From: DASREM01 sp035652095
GTDB taxonomy: Bacteria; Acidobacteriota; Terriglobia; Terriglobales; Acidobacteriaceae
DNA: 26,299 nt
Assembly: GCA_035652095.1 (NCBI GenBank)
Contig: DASREM010000037.1
Location: 1-26,299, forward strand
Reading direction: 5' to 3'
Positions 13,730-21,499 of this stretch are shown here, one piece after another. Positions within the stretch are counted from its first letter, which is position 1. Each line of letters starts with the position of its first letter. Made by a program: the position numbers and the translations under genes. The notes beneath the pieces are model-generated. The model had not been told where the DNA came from, searched no databases, and worked only from the letters and a program-made list of their open reading frames with translations.

Positions 13730-14407
13730 ATGAGCAGGCAAAAGTTCACAGGCATTGCAGGGTTGCCGCTGTCGCGGCGCGCAGTGAGGGTGCTGAAGGA
13801 CCGAGGGATCTTTGCGCACTCCCTGACAAGCATCGAACACCAGCAATTAGCGCAACGGTACGTGGTGCGTGGCCTGGAGTCGGGCGGCTCCGCAGGCGAT
13901 GTGGGCCGGTATGTAAGTTTTGCTACCGACGACGGCCAACCGTTGGAGTATCTGCACCCAGTGGAGGCGATCGGGGTCAATGGCCTGCACGCAGTCGTCA
14001 TCTCTACGGCAATCATGCGCGCGGACATGCTTCGGAAGGGACGGACGTACGAACTGTTGATCACACGGCACTGGCTAACTTCAGTGACGGATGGCCAGAG
14101 GCCGCAGCTCGGAACCGAGATTCTTTTCCGAGGCGTTCATGGGCGTTTGGAGGTGGACCTGAGCGGGAAAGATAAGGCCCAGGCCGGCAACGTGGTACCC
14201 ACGTTCTATTCGCTGGCCGGCGAGGCGATTGCGATGCCTGAGAAGTTCCTGGCGCTGGTTCGCGCAACGACAAAAGGTGTCAATTGCATCGGCTGTACCC
14301 ACGCGCACTATTTGCGAAAGCCCCGTCCCGTCAGTCAGCCGAGGCTCAATGAGTCGGCACACCAAAACGCTGTCTGCGCTGACACGACGGAGACGTTAAC
14401 CGGCTAG
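13730..14407 (+). CDS. Hypothetical protein coupled to the primase gene
   Basis: ATG 13730 has a very strong ribosome binding site (AAGGAGGTGA). The frame opens earlier at 13658, but that part overlaps the primase gene. The 225-residue protein has no membrane helix. It has a basic N-terminus (MSRQKFTGIAGLPLSRRAVRVL). The middle has YVSFATDDGQPLEYLHPVEAIGVNGLHAVVI. The C-terminal region carries a possible metal site, CIGCTHAHYL. I recognise no family. The 28-base spacing after the primase gene suggests co-expression and a role in the same DNA metabolism. That role is inference. Confidence 0.6.
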   Translation: MSRQKFTGIAGLPLSRRAVRVLKDRGIFAHSLTSIEHQQLAQRYVVRGLESGGSAGDVGRYVSFATDDGQPLEYLHPVEAIGVNGLHAVVISTAIMRADMLRKGRTYELLITRHWLTSVTDGQRPQLGTEILFRGVHGRLEVDLSGKDKAQAGNVVPTFYSLAGEAIAMPEKFLALVRATTKGVNCIGCTHAHYLRKPRPVSQPRLNESAHQNAVCADTTETLTG

Positions 14408-14466
14408 GTGAGAGACGACAAGAACGGCTGAAACAATCCAAGTCCCGGCCGCATTGGAGGGTCGTC

Positions 14467-14730
14467 GTGGTCACGAAGATCAGACAAGGTTCGTTGGTTG
14501 TTTGCCTGTTTCTATTCCTATTCGTTGTGATTGGGGGCGGCCTGCACCTCAACCCGGGCGGAGCTTTTCTTGCGGCGGCAACAGGCACGCCCCTCGCAAT
14601 TCATGTTTTCAATCGACGGTGGGCGGGAAGGGCAGCCCACGATCCACAGCTCTCATCAAGAAGTCCTAGTTCTGTGCGCCACGTAACTGAAGGACATGAA
14701 GCGGACCACACCGCGCCCCTTCGAGACTGA
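14467..14730 (+). CDS. Small membrane or exported protein
   Basis: GTG 14467 is preceded by GGAGG at 7 bases. The 87-residue product has an N-terminal basic segment and then a strong hydrophobic run (LVVCLFLFLFVVIGGGLHL), followed by GGAFLAAATGTPLAI. The rest is polar and rich in Arg, Ser and His. It could be a two-helix membrane protein or carry an uncleaved signal anchor. No family is recognised. It precedes the large membrane protein gene by 28 bases. Confidence 0.45.
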   Translation: MVTKIRQGSLVVCLFLFLFVVIGGGLHLNPGGAFLAAATGTPLAIHVFNRRWAGRAAHDPQLSSRSPSSVRHVTEGHEADHTAPLRD

Positions 14731-14758
14731 AACCGTGGTCCGACAGTGAGCCATTCAA

Positions 14759-16363
14759 ATGGGTGTCCGTCCGGAAGAAGCGCAAGCGGTCGCCGTTGTC
14801 AGGCGGCCACTCGGAGCATGGGTCTCGCTCATGCCATCCCTATCCGATCTGGCGTTCCCGACACCAATTCTCGTGCTGTTCTGGTGCACCACGGGTGTGG
14901 GATGGCTTCTCACCGATTCCGACACTGGATGGCACATCCGCGCCGGGGAATGGATATTGAAGAACGGGCGGGTCCCCGCGACAGATCTCTTCTCTTTCAC
15001 CAAAGCCGGCCAGCCTTGGTTTGCTTGGGAGTGGCTCTCAGACGTTCTGATGGCGGTAGTTCACAGGCATTTCGGCTTAGCCGGAATTGTTCTTGTGAGC
15101 CTGCTGCTCCTGGGGGCTACGTCGGTCTGTGTTTACAGGAGCACGCTGGAAGAATCTGGGCATCGAGTGATTGCGATTGTTCTGACGGGACTGGCAATGT
15201 CGGCGAGCACCATACACTGGCTTGCGCGACCACATCTTGTGACCCCTCTGTTTGCCGCGGTGTTTTGCTGGGCACTGAACCGGACGAAGAGGAAACGGGG
15301 ACCCGCTGTTCTCTGGGCTCTACCCGCGCTCACGATCCTTTGGGTGAATTTACATGGAGGATTTTTCGTCGGAATCGTCTTGCTGATTACCTATGCGATT
15401 GGAGCGGTGGCTGAAGAACTGATCCACGGGGCAAGACACAATGTATGGGTTCGAGCACGAAAGTATGCCTGGACGGCGGTTGCGTGTGCGCTCGCCAGTC
15501 TCATTAACCCCTACGGATATCAGCTGCATGTCCACGTTGCAGGGTACCTGGGTGCATCGTTCTATTTTCAGCGCATCAGTGAATTTCAATCCATCGACTT
15601 TCATTCATTCACGGCCGCCTACTTCGAGACTTTGCTGGTGCTGGCCATCGCGGCCGCGGTGTGGCACTTGGGCGCGGGACGATTGGTCCATGTGCTTCTG
15701 CTCCTGAGCTGGTCACACCTGGGATTGTTCTCGGCACGAAACATTCCGATCTTCGCGGTCGTTGCAGCGCCCGGCATCGGTTTGGCAGTGCGGGAGTGGT
15801 TGGAGTACACGGACTCACGTTGGCCTCTGCAGTGGCCGGGAAGATTCAGTGCGAGTCTTGCAGAACTCGACGCTGGACTGCGAAGCATCGCGAACATCCA
15901 CCAGAGAAGGCACTGGCATTTCGTACCCTGGGTTGGTGTGCTGGTGCTGGCATTGCTTCTCACCCATCCCGGTCGAGTGAAAGCTCTTTACCCAGAATTC
16001 GACCGGAATCGTTTCCCAGTCGATGCGGCGGTTTTTCTCTCCCAGAGGGAGTCTGTGCCAGCTATCAGGTTGTACTCAAGCTGGCAGTGGGGCGGGTATC
16101 TGATCTACCGCCTTTGGCCTTCGTTCAGCGTTTTCGACGATGGTCGAACGGATTTCTACGGTCCTGCCTTTGTGGAAGAAGGATTGTGCGCGTGGGACGC
16201 ATGCCCGGACTGGGCCAATATCCTGGCTCGGTATCGCGTGAACGCCGCGCTCCTTCCTGTTGGTTCGGGCTTGGCAACGGTGTTGCACGAAAGACGGGAC
16301 TGGAAGCCCGTTTATCAGGATCGGGTTGCCGTGCTGTTCGAGAGGACTGAAAGCGCGAGGTGA
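14759..16363 (+). CDS. GT-C-like polytopic membrane protein
   Basis: The 534-residue product has about 10-11 hydrophobic segments. A DSDTGWHIRAGEWILKNG motif follows the first helix (D53 and D55). After it come PATDLFSFTKAGQPW and FAWEWLSD. This pattern of DxDxxWH, then P..D.FSFT..G..W...EWL, resembles GT-C fold glycosyltransferase-like proteins with an acidic pair in the first outer loop. Such proteins usually use lipid-linked sugars at the membrane. The C-terminal soluble part (YSSWQWGGYLIYRLWPSFSVFDDGRTDFYG) fits the same family. ATG 14759 lacks a clear ribosome binding site, and ATG 14831 is an alternative that leaves the first helix intact. It has no obvious link to conjugation and looks like cargo. 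Confidence 0.65.
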   Translation: MGVRPEEAQAVAVVRRPLGAWVSLMPSLSDLAFPTPILVLFWCTTGVGWLLTDSDTGWHIRAGEWILKNGRVPATDLFSFTKAGQPWFAWEWLSDVLMAVVHRHFGLAGIVLVSLLLLGATSVCVYRSTLEESGHRVIAIVLTGLAMSASTIHWLARPHLVTPLFAAVFCWALNRTKRKRGPAVLWALPALTILWVNLHGGFFVGIVLLITYAIGAVAEELIHGARHNVWVRARKYAWTAVACALASLINPYGYQLHVHVAGYLGASFYFQRISEFQSIDFHSFTAAYFETLLVLAIAAAVWHLGAGRLVHVLLLLSWSHLGLFSARNIPIFAVVAAPGIGLAVREWLEYTDSRWPLQWPGRFSASLAELDAGLRSIANIHQRRHWHFVPWVGVLVLALLLTHPGRVKALYPEFDRNRFPVDAAVFLSQRESVPAIRLYSSWQWGGYLIYRLWPSFSVFDDGRTDFYGPAFVEEGLCAWDACPDWANILARYRVNAALLPVGSGLATVLHERRDWKPVYQDRVAVLFERTESAR

Positions 16364-16369
16364 GGTTAG

Positions 16370-17032
16370 GTGGCCCATGACGAGGTTCCCATGTCAGAAG
16401 CAAAGGAAATTGCGAGTATCGAGAAGAGCGAAGAAAGTCCCGTGAACCCGAGCAAGGAAGGCGGCAACGGGTCGGGGGAGCCGCGCGGGACACAAGCAGT
16501 GAGGCGACGCCTAGCGGACGAGCGACACAGCTTGACTCATCACTTCTCGGTGGGCGGGCAGGAGGGTTACGTCACTGTCGGCCTGTACGAAGATGGCCTG
16601 CCGGGCGAAATGTTCATCAGGATGGCTAAGGAGGGATCGACCGTTTCCGGGCTCATGGATTCCTTCGCAACCGCAGTTTCTCTAGCCCTGCAATATGGCG
16701 TGCCGCTGCAAGTGCTCTGCGACAAATTCAGCCACACACGGTTCGAGCCAAGCGGTTGGTCCGGAAATCCAAAGATTGGCTACGCAAAGTCGCTGATGGA
16801 TTACCTGTTCCGCTGGCTCGAACTGCGCTTCCTGAAAGGTGAGCAAGGGATTCTGTTTGACTTGCCGAGGCTGGTCACGCCGCCGCCCGAGACACTCAGC
16901 GTGGTCAAAGCACTGGGGACGGTCGTCGGGCTGGGAGATGCGCCTGCATGCCAATTTTGCGGCTCTTTGATGGTGAGAAACGGTTCCTGTTATCGCTGCA
17001 TGGAATGTGGCAGCACGAGTGGGTGCTCGTAA
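16370..17032 (+). CDS. Stand-alone C-terminal part of B12-dependent ribonucleotide reductase (NrdJb-like)
   Basis: GTG 16370 (220 residues) or ATG 16391 may be the start; both have purine-rich upstream bases. After a disordered acidic N-terminus the protein reads as the end of class II ribonucleotide reductase. Residues 45-60 are RRRLADERHSLTHHFSV. Then come EGYVTVGLYEDGLPGEMFI, AKEGSTVSGLMDSFATAVSL, LQYGVPL, and RFEPSG near 124. The last 27 residues have two CxxC pairs and a final cysteine (C194, C197, C207, C210, C213, C219), the redox tail that returns electrons to the active site. There is no catalytic alpha/beta barrel or radical-site region, and no NrdJa gene in the window. Pseudomonas has a split NrdJa/NrdJb, so this could complement a host enzyme. 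Confidence 0.8.
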   Translation: MAHDEVPMSEAKEIASIEKSEESPVNPSKEGGNGSGEPRGTQAVRRRLADERHSLTHHFSVGGQEGYVTVGLYEDGLPGEMFIRMAKEGSTVSGLMDSFATAVSLALQYGVPLQVLCDKFSHTRFEPSGWSGNPKIGYAKSLMDYLFRWLELRFLKGEQGILFDLPRLVTPPPETLSVVKALGTVVGLGDAPACQFCGSLMVRNGSCYRCMECGSTSGCS

Positions 17033-17054
17033 AGCGAAGCAACTGGAGTATGGC

Positions 17055-17483
17055 ATGGCGAAAAGCGTGAACAAGGTAATTTTGGTGGGAAACGTAGGTC
17101 AGGATCCTGAGGTGAAGTACACCACCAGTGGAGTTCCTGTCGCGAAGGTCAGTCTCGCCACGAACGAGAGATTCAAAGACAGGAACGATCAATGGCAAGA
17201 CAGAACAGAATGGCACAGCGTTGTGGCTTGGCAGCGTTTGGCGGAGATCGTGGGAGAGTACGTCCGCAAGGGATCGAAGCTCTACGTTGAAGGCAAGCTG
17301 CAGACATCGACCTGGGAAGACCGGCAGAACGGGGAAAAGAAATATCGAACAGAGATTGTCGCCCGGGATATTGTCCTGATCGGTTCGCGGGACAACGGGC
17401 AGAAAGCCGGGGGAGAAATGCCTGGCGAACAATCGAGCCCGCAGCCTGCCCCGGTAGTAGCCGAAGACGACATTCCTTTCTAG
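17055..17483 (+). CDS. ssb: Single-stranded DNA-binding protein
   Basis: ATG 17055 has GGAG at 7 bases. The 142-residue product has the OB-fold opening NKVILVGNVGQDPEVKYTTSG and the core TEWHSVVAWQRLAEIVGEYVRKGSKLYVEGKLQT. The acidic C-terminal tail ends DDIPF. This is a standard length for a bacterial SSB, and the tail should recruit replication and repair partners. It protects single-stranded DNA during transfer or replication of the element. It follows the NrdJb-like gene by 22 bases and precedes the PRTRC cassette, which often sits near ssb genes on plasmids. Confidence 0.92.
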   Translation: MAKSVNKVILVGNVGQDPEVKYTTSGVPVAKVSLATNERFKDRNDQWQDRTEWHSVVAWQRLAEIVGEYVRKGSKLYVEGKLQTSTWEDRQNGEKKYRTEIVARDIVLIGSRDNGQKAGGEMPGEQSSPQPAPVVAEDDIPF

Positions 17484-17531
17484 GACCAAAGAGATCTGTG
17501 GAAACCTCTGACTTTGGCAGAGCCACAGACA

Positions 17532-17589
17532 GGGACGGGCACACGCCGCCTCCTACTCACCCCCATCCCCGCGGTTGAGTGCCCGTCCC
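17532..17589 (+). terminator. 11-bp inverted repeat between ssb and the PRTRC cassette
   Basis: GGGACGGGCAC (17532-17542) pairs perfectly with GTGCCCGTCCC (17579-17589). The 36-base loop has an inner GCCGC/GCGG stem and a CCTCCT run (17549-17554). That run could also pair with AAGGAGGG at 17646-17653, the ribosome binding site of the PRTRC E gene. No U-tract follows, so it may be a terminator-like or attenuation structure. Confidence 0.45.
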
Positions 17590-17661
17590 GGCGCTTTCTT
17601 GACGTCAATCCTCAAATTTCAAAGTTGCAAACCGACAGAAAAACCAAGGAGGGAAGAAACC

Positions 17662-18117
17662 GTGTTTGTCGAACTCATGCCATTGCTCAAAGACCGAACC
17701 CTGCTCATCACGATTGCCAGAGTTGAAGAAAAGCTGAAGGTCAACGTGATCCCCGCGAAAATTAAGGACGGCGAGGACCACGCCCTCACGACTCCCTTGA
17801 GCTTTACTGGGTCAGCCGAGGAGTTGGATTCAGAATTAGGCAGACATCTTGCCAGCTATGTCGACTCTCACCTCGCGCTCGGCAATACCTTGGCTGAAGC
17901 CAAGGCGGAAATGGATGCGACTGCCAAGGCGGCGCGCCAAAAGGTGAAGACAACGCAACAGGCCTCGAAGCCTGATCCGGCTGTTGCGAAGAAGGACGAG
18001 CCACCAAGACCGACAGCGCCTGCAGCCGATACGACACCGAGTCTGTTCGCTGCGCAGCAAAGCGCCGAACCAACGACGCAAGCGCCCGGAGAAGAAGGAG
18101 GGAAAGCCACATCATGA
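17662..18117 (+). CDS. PRTRC system protein E
   Basis: GTG 17662 follows AAGGAGGG, which decides the start. The frame itself is open from 17575. The 151-residue protein begins VFVELMPLLKDRTLLITIARVEEKLKVNVIP. It then has DHALTTPLSFTGSAEELDSELGRHLASYVDSHLALGNTLAEAKAEMDA. This matches PRTRC protein E as I know it: a small domain and an EAKAEMDAA helix, then a Pro/Ala-rich tail. PRTRC (ParB-related, ThiF-related cassette) genes occur on plasmids and mobile elements, and their function is not established. Its TGA overlaps the ATG of the next gene. Confidence 0.85.
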   Translation: MFVELMPLLKDRTLLITIARVEEKLKVNVIPAKIKDGEDHALTTPLSFTGSAEELDSELGRHLASYVDSHLALGNTLAEAKAEMDATAKAARQKVKTTQQASKPDPAVAKKDEPPRPTAPAADTTPSLFAAQQSAEPTTQAPGEEGGKATS

Positions 18118-18320
18118 TCGATGCGAAAGTGCTGTCTCGCAGCTTTACGTACAACGGCGTGAAACTTCCGGACCCGGATCCGAGAATGACGCCGGAAGAA
18201 GTAAGAACCATCTACAGCCACCAATATCCCGAACTCGCTACGGCCGCAATCACGGGGCCAGAAGCTTCGGGGGAACATCTGCAGTACAGCTTTGTTCGTG
18301 CAATCGGGACCAAGGGATAA
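18114..18320 (+). CDS. PRTRC system protein C
   Basis: The ATG at 18114 overlaps the E stop (ATGA), which implies translational coupling. The 68-residue protein starts MIDAKVLSRSFTYNGVKLPDPDP. It continues with MTPEEVRTIYSHQYPELATAAITGPE, the small conserved PRTRC C domain. It is followed by a 400-base stretch with only small frames and an RNA-like structure before protein F. Confidence 0.85.
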   Translation: MIDAKVLSRSFTYNGVKLPDPDPRMTPEEVRTIYSHQYPELATAAITGPEASGEHLQYSFVRAIGTKG

Positions 18321-18402
18321 ACCGTAACGCGGAGTCAGGGTCGCAACAGGGCCGCGATAAGAACCACCATCAACTCGCGACATCCACCATAGAACATAAC
18401 AA

Positions 18403-18444
18403 GCCGCCGTCTCGGCGGAACCGATTAAGGCTGCGGACGGCGGC
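18403..18444 (+). promoter_or_regulatory. Switch-like RNA structure between PRTRC C and F
   Basis: A long stem pairs GCCGCCGTC (18403-18411) with GACGGCGGC (18436-18444). Inside the 5' part, CCGCCG (18404-18409) can instead form a tight hairpin with CGGCGG (18413-18418). The two foldings exclude each other, as in attenuators. The region 18321-18727 otherwise holds only three tiny overlapping frames. No consensus riboswitch is recognised. Confidence 0.35.
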
Positions 18445-18499
18445 CTGACCCCCTCAAAACGAGACCTGGTCCGTGGCGTCTGGCGCGGCGTGAAGGCCG

Positions 18500-18845
18500 A
18501 TGGAAGGTAACCAGTCTCGCGTTCGCCATCGAGCTTACTCCAAATGAATCGGGATGCAAAGCTGCACAAGAAACGCGATCCGATCGGAGAGATACGAACA
18601 TGATGGCTCGAAACTTGCGACGGAATTGTTCCAGCGACAAACGCAAAGAGACGGTCCTGCGGGAGCTTCGGAGACTAGCAGCAGACCGAATTTCGCACCG
18701 TCAGACGGCGCTCGGGAGGTTCTTGCAATGTCAGGAACTACAAATGTCCTCAGCACTCTTGGCGAGGGCGGTCGAGCAATGCTCCCGCTGGCACGCCGGG
18801 AAACGCCTCCCGCCACCTGGAGGAGCCCTGCCACCAACCTGTTGA
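18500..18845 (+). other. Chain of tiny overlapping frames before PRTRC F
   Basis: ATG 18500 gives a 15-residue frame. Its TGA overlaps ATG 18544, giving 19 residues. That TGA overlaps ATG 18600 and opens an 81-residue frame that runs past the F start to 18845. The product of the last (MMARNLRRNCSSDKRKETVLRELRR...) is basic and helical at first but loses character where it overlaps F. I see no homology. The chain could be leader peptides, translational coupling or chance. Confidence 0.2.
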
Positions 18846-19821
18846 TCGCCCCGCCATGTGAAGTTGTATTGCCCACCTTGGAGAAGGTGCCAGTTGAACA
18901 GCGTTTCTCAGCAGATGACCGCGAGGTGATCGCGTTAGCCGAGATCCTAGTTCAATCCGATATCGCGGCCGTGGAGGACTGGCAGGAGAGCGGAAGAGAT
19001 GCGACCAAGTACCTCTTAGTGACTCTGCGGCGATGGATTGGCGACCATGGCGGAGCGTCAATTCAGCGCCGTTTCGATCTGGATCTCACACTCAGCGACC
19101 GACTGGTTGACTACTCAGATGAGCGGGGGCCAGCGGGAACGCTCTATCTGATCGTCGATCCGGACAGCGCAGCATTCGCGCTTCTGAATCCGGTTCTTGA
19201 GTTGCTGGAGAGGATTCATCCGCGTCTGCCAGCGACACTCTTCACGCATTTTGCGGGATCACTCAACCGGTGGGTGCGTGTTTATGACTACCACGACGCC
19301 GAAGAGCGAGTAGACATGCTGCGCGAATGGTACGAAGGCGACGAGAATCCGGAGCAGTACGAAGTTCCGGACATTGAGGGATGCACCCCAAAATGTCTGA
19401 AAGAGCGCCCTCTAAGTCTCCGCGGGCTAAAGAAGTTGAGCCGTAGCATACGGAGCAGGGAAGTCAGGGGTCTCGTCAGTGGTTTGCTGGAGCTTTGTAG
19501 GATCTCGCACCAGGCCAAACGGCCGGAATTCACTGAGGACATGGGAGAGCAGTTGATGGACAGCAATCCACCACTGCCATGTCTGCTCGCGGCATTCTCA
19601 GCAGGCGATGCGGTGGTGGGATGTTTTGACGATGAGGCCCAAACGGCAATGGAAGAACGCCTCAACCTAACCTCATCATTCCCCTCAAGCTTTCCGATCC
19701 GAGCAGCGTGCGGCAAGGCTTCCGAACCCTGGGGGTCGTGTGCGATACGCTGGCCGCCGCCAATCGGCTGATTGATCTAATGCCGGGCAACGAAGACGGC
19801 GTGATCGCTCGTGAAGGATAG
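18728..19821 (+). CDS. PRTRC system protein F, with apparent frameshift near its 3' end
   Basis: ATG 18728 follows GGGAGG at 8 bases. The frame as read ends at TGA 19769-19771, with a last part (SSFPIRAACGKASEPWGSCAIRWPPPIG) that looks like nonsense. In the -1 frame the same DNA reads LKLSDPSSVRQGFRTLG, then VVCDTLAAANRLIDLMPGNE, ending at TAG 19819-19821. That is two bases before the next start. One base missing around the CCCC run at 19681-19684 would join both halves into one normal protein. The main part (FSADDREVIALAEILVQSDIAAV ... GTLYLIVDPDSAAFALLNPVLELLERI) fits PRTRC F. I read this as a sequencing or assembly error, or a recent mutation. Confidence 0.7.
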
Positions 19822-19823
19822 CC

Positions 19824-20537
19824 ATGGATGCGCATGTGCGGATTGGCGACAACCGCGTTTTTAGTCTGAAGCAGGCCGTGCTCTTGTACCAAGAAGGGAG
19901 CAGGGCCTTTGCCACATTGCATGAGGTGATGAGTCGGCCAGATGAGGCGCCGTACTTGTGCGCAGGCCAGTCCGTTACAACGGGCTTTCTTCAAACACTC
20001 GCCAAGGGGTTAGGCGCAAGCACGGCGGCGGAAGTCTTGCCGGAACGTGTGCTAGCAAGAACGCCGGAGTTGATTGCTTGGTGGAGCCGCGCGCAACGTC
20101 GGCTGATGTTTTTCGGCGCTGGGAATGCCAAAGCAACAAAGCTGAACGGCAAGATGTATCCCCACCCCGCCTTGATCTTCATGATCCACGGGCGGGAGCT
20201 GTTCGTGCGTGCGCTCGCAGAAAACTGCCGGCCAACAGCCGATACGCGCCTGAAAAACGCTCCCTACTGGAACACCGATGCGCACGGCCGAGTTTGTCTG
20301 GGCAGTATGCGAGTTCCAGAGGAGGTGAGTGTCGGCTCCCTGTCGGGCTGGGAGAGCGCCTATTTTGCCAGCGAATTTACGCATCCCAGTGGCGCCGTCC
20401 GGTCGACGACTCATCCCGGCGGCTTTCTTGGCTTGTGGTCAAGCCTGGCCGGGCGGAAGCAGAACTTCCCTGTGAAGTTTCTGGCCGACAGCAAGCAAAC
20501 CCTTCAGGAATTCGTTGAGAGAAGAGGTGAAGGATGA
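19824..20537 (+). CDS. PRTRC system protein B
   Basis: The 237-residue protein starts at ATG 19824. It reads DNRVFSLKQAVLLYQEGSRAFATLHEV in the N-terminal third. The PHPALIFMIHGRELFVRALAEN block and the CLGSMRVPEEVSVGSLSGWESAYFASEFTHPSG block are the conserved centre of PRTRC B proteins. It continues directly to the ThiF-like gene, whose start is a few bases after its stop. The two are usually adjacent in PRTRC cassettes. In other cassettes a JAB-domain protein A usually sits near here; there is no room for it in this window. Confidence 0.85.
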   Translation: MDAHVRIGDNRVFSLKQAVLLYQEGSRAFATLHEVMSRPDEAPYLCAGQSVTTGFLQTLAKGLGASTAAEVLPERVLARTPELIAWWSRAQRRLMFFGAGNAKATKLNGKMYPHPALIFMIHGRELFVRALAENCRPTADTRLKNAPYWNTDAHGRVCLGSMRVPEEVSVGSLSGWESAYFASEFTHPSGAVRSTTHPGGFLGLWSSLAGRKQNFPVKFLADSKQTLQEFVERRGEG

Positions 20538-20541
20538 AGCC

Positions 20542-21372
20542 ATGCAAACACACCATATTCATCCTGAACTGCTGAAGCATAAGGTACGCGTGCTGGTCGT
20601 CGGATGCGGTGGTAATGGAAGTGCCATTGCCGCCGGATTACCGTACTTGCATGAGGCCTTGCTGGCATACGGACATCCCGAAGGAATCCACGTTACGTTG
20701 CTGGATCCGGACGTCATCTCCCCGACGAATTGCGTGCGCCAGCCCTTCAGCCGATCTGAAATCGGTCTTTACAAATCTGTCGTCCTCGCCAACCGTCTCA
20801 ATCTTTTCTGGGGTCTCGACTGGAAGGGAATTCCCGAACGGCTTGACATGAAACGGCGCCTGGACGGCGTGGACATCGTAATCGGCTGTGTCGACACGCG
20901 TGAGGCACGAGCGGCCATCGCAAAGTGCGCGGAAGATTGGAGCGAAGTGGATTACTGGCTGGACCTGGGTAACAACGCCGACAGTGGGCAATATGTGCTC
21001 GGAGAGCCGCTGAATCGAAGGAATCGGCGCCACAGGCTCCGGCTCCGCACGGTTTCCGAACTCTTCCCCGAAGTGATCCAGTCTGATCTTGACGGAGATG
21101 GCCTCCCGAGTTGTAGCGCAGCGGAAGCCCTCGACCGGCAGGAACCGTTCGTCAATCCGACGTTGGCCAATCACGCTCTCGCCCTGCTTGCTCGCTCGTT
21201 TCGATACGGGACGATCTCTTATCACGGTGCCTTCGTCAGTCTTTCGTCGATAGCTACTGTACAGGCCTTGCCGATCGACCCGAAATACTGGCGACGATTG
21301 CGCAATCGCGATAGGGCAAAACAGGCCGCATTCGCCCCGGAGAGGTCTCCAGGTTCGGTCTACAAGAGGTGA
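20542..21372 (+). CDS. PRTRC system ThiF/E1-like protein
   Basis: ATG 20542 has an AGGTGAAGGATGA upstream run. A TTG at 20515 would overlap the B gene. The 276-residue protein has the Rossmann nucleotide-binding loop VVGCGGNGSAIA (GCGGNGS at 21-27). The ThiF-type blocks TLLDPDVISPTNCVRQPFSRSEIG and KSVVLANRLN follow, and a conserved PSCSAAEAL with C191 corresponds to the usual catalytic-cysteine region. ThiF/E1-like enzymes adenylate the C-terminus of a ubiquitin-like protein or a peptide. No ubiquitin-like partner is visible here. The substrate in PRTRC systems is unknown. Confidence 0.88.
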   Translation: MQTHHIHPELLKHKVRVLVVGCGGNGSAIAAGLPYLHEALLAYGHPEGIHVTLLDPDVISPTNCVRQPFSRSEIGLYKSVVLANRLNLFWGLDWKGIPERLDMKRRLDGVDIVIGCVDTREARAAIAKCAEDWSEVDYWLDLGNNADSGQYVLGEPLNRRNRRHRLRLRTVSELFPEVIQSDLDGDGLPSCSAAEALDRQEPFVNPTLANHALALLARSFRYGTISYHGAFVSLSSIATVQALPIDPKYWRRLRNRDRAKQAAFAPERSPGSVYKR

Positions 21373-21449
21373 GAGCGGTTCACCAACCATTTTCGATATG
21401 GACTGAATCGGGTCACGGATGAGTGGATGCATCACGCTCAATTGCCTAT

Positions 21450-21499
21450 TAAAGGATAACGCATTATCCTTTACTAGCCACATGCGTTATTAAAGGATA
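21450..21499 (+). promoter_or_regulatory. Palindromic operator upstream of the Fic gene
   Basis: TAAAGGATAA (21450-21459) and TTATCCTTTA (21464-21473) are a perfect inverted repeat around CGCA. A third copy, TAAAGGATA, lies at 21491-21499. ATAACGCAT (21456-21464) and ATGCGTTAT (21482-21490) form a second, interlocking inverted repeat. The array ends 9 bases before ATG 21509. The Fic protein has a C-terminal helix-turn-helix that could bind these sites. Confidence 0.65.

Noticed and set aside
15661..16350. 229-residue plus-strand frame inside the GT-C-like gene
   Set aside because: It is rich in Arg, Ser and Gly, with no folded pattern, and the other frame has clear membrane helices and motifs.
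20638..21483. 281-residue minus-strand frame over the ThiF-like gene
   Set aside because: The plus strand has the GCGGNGS loop and further ThiF motifs; the minus frame has no recognised feature.
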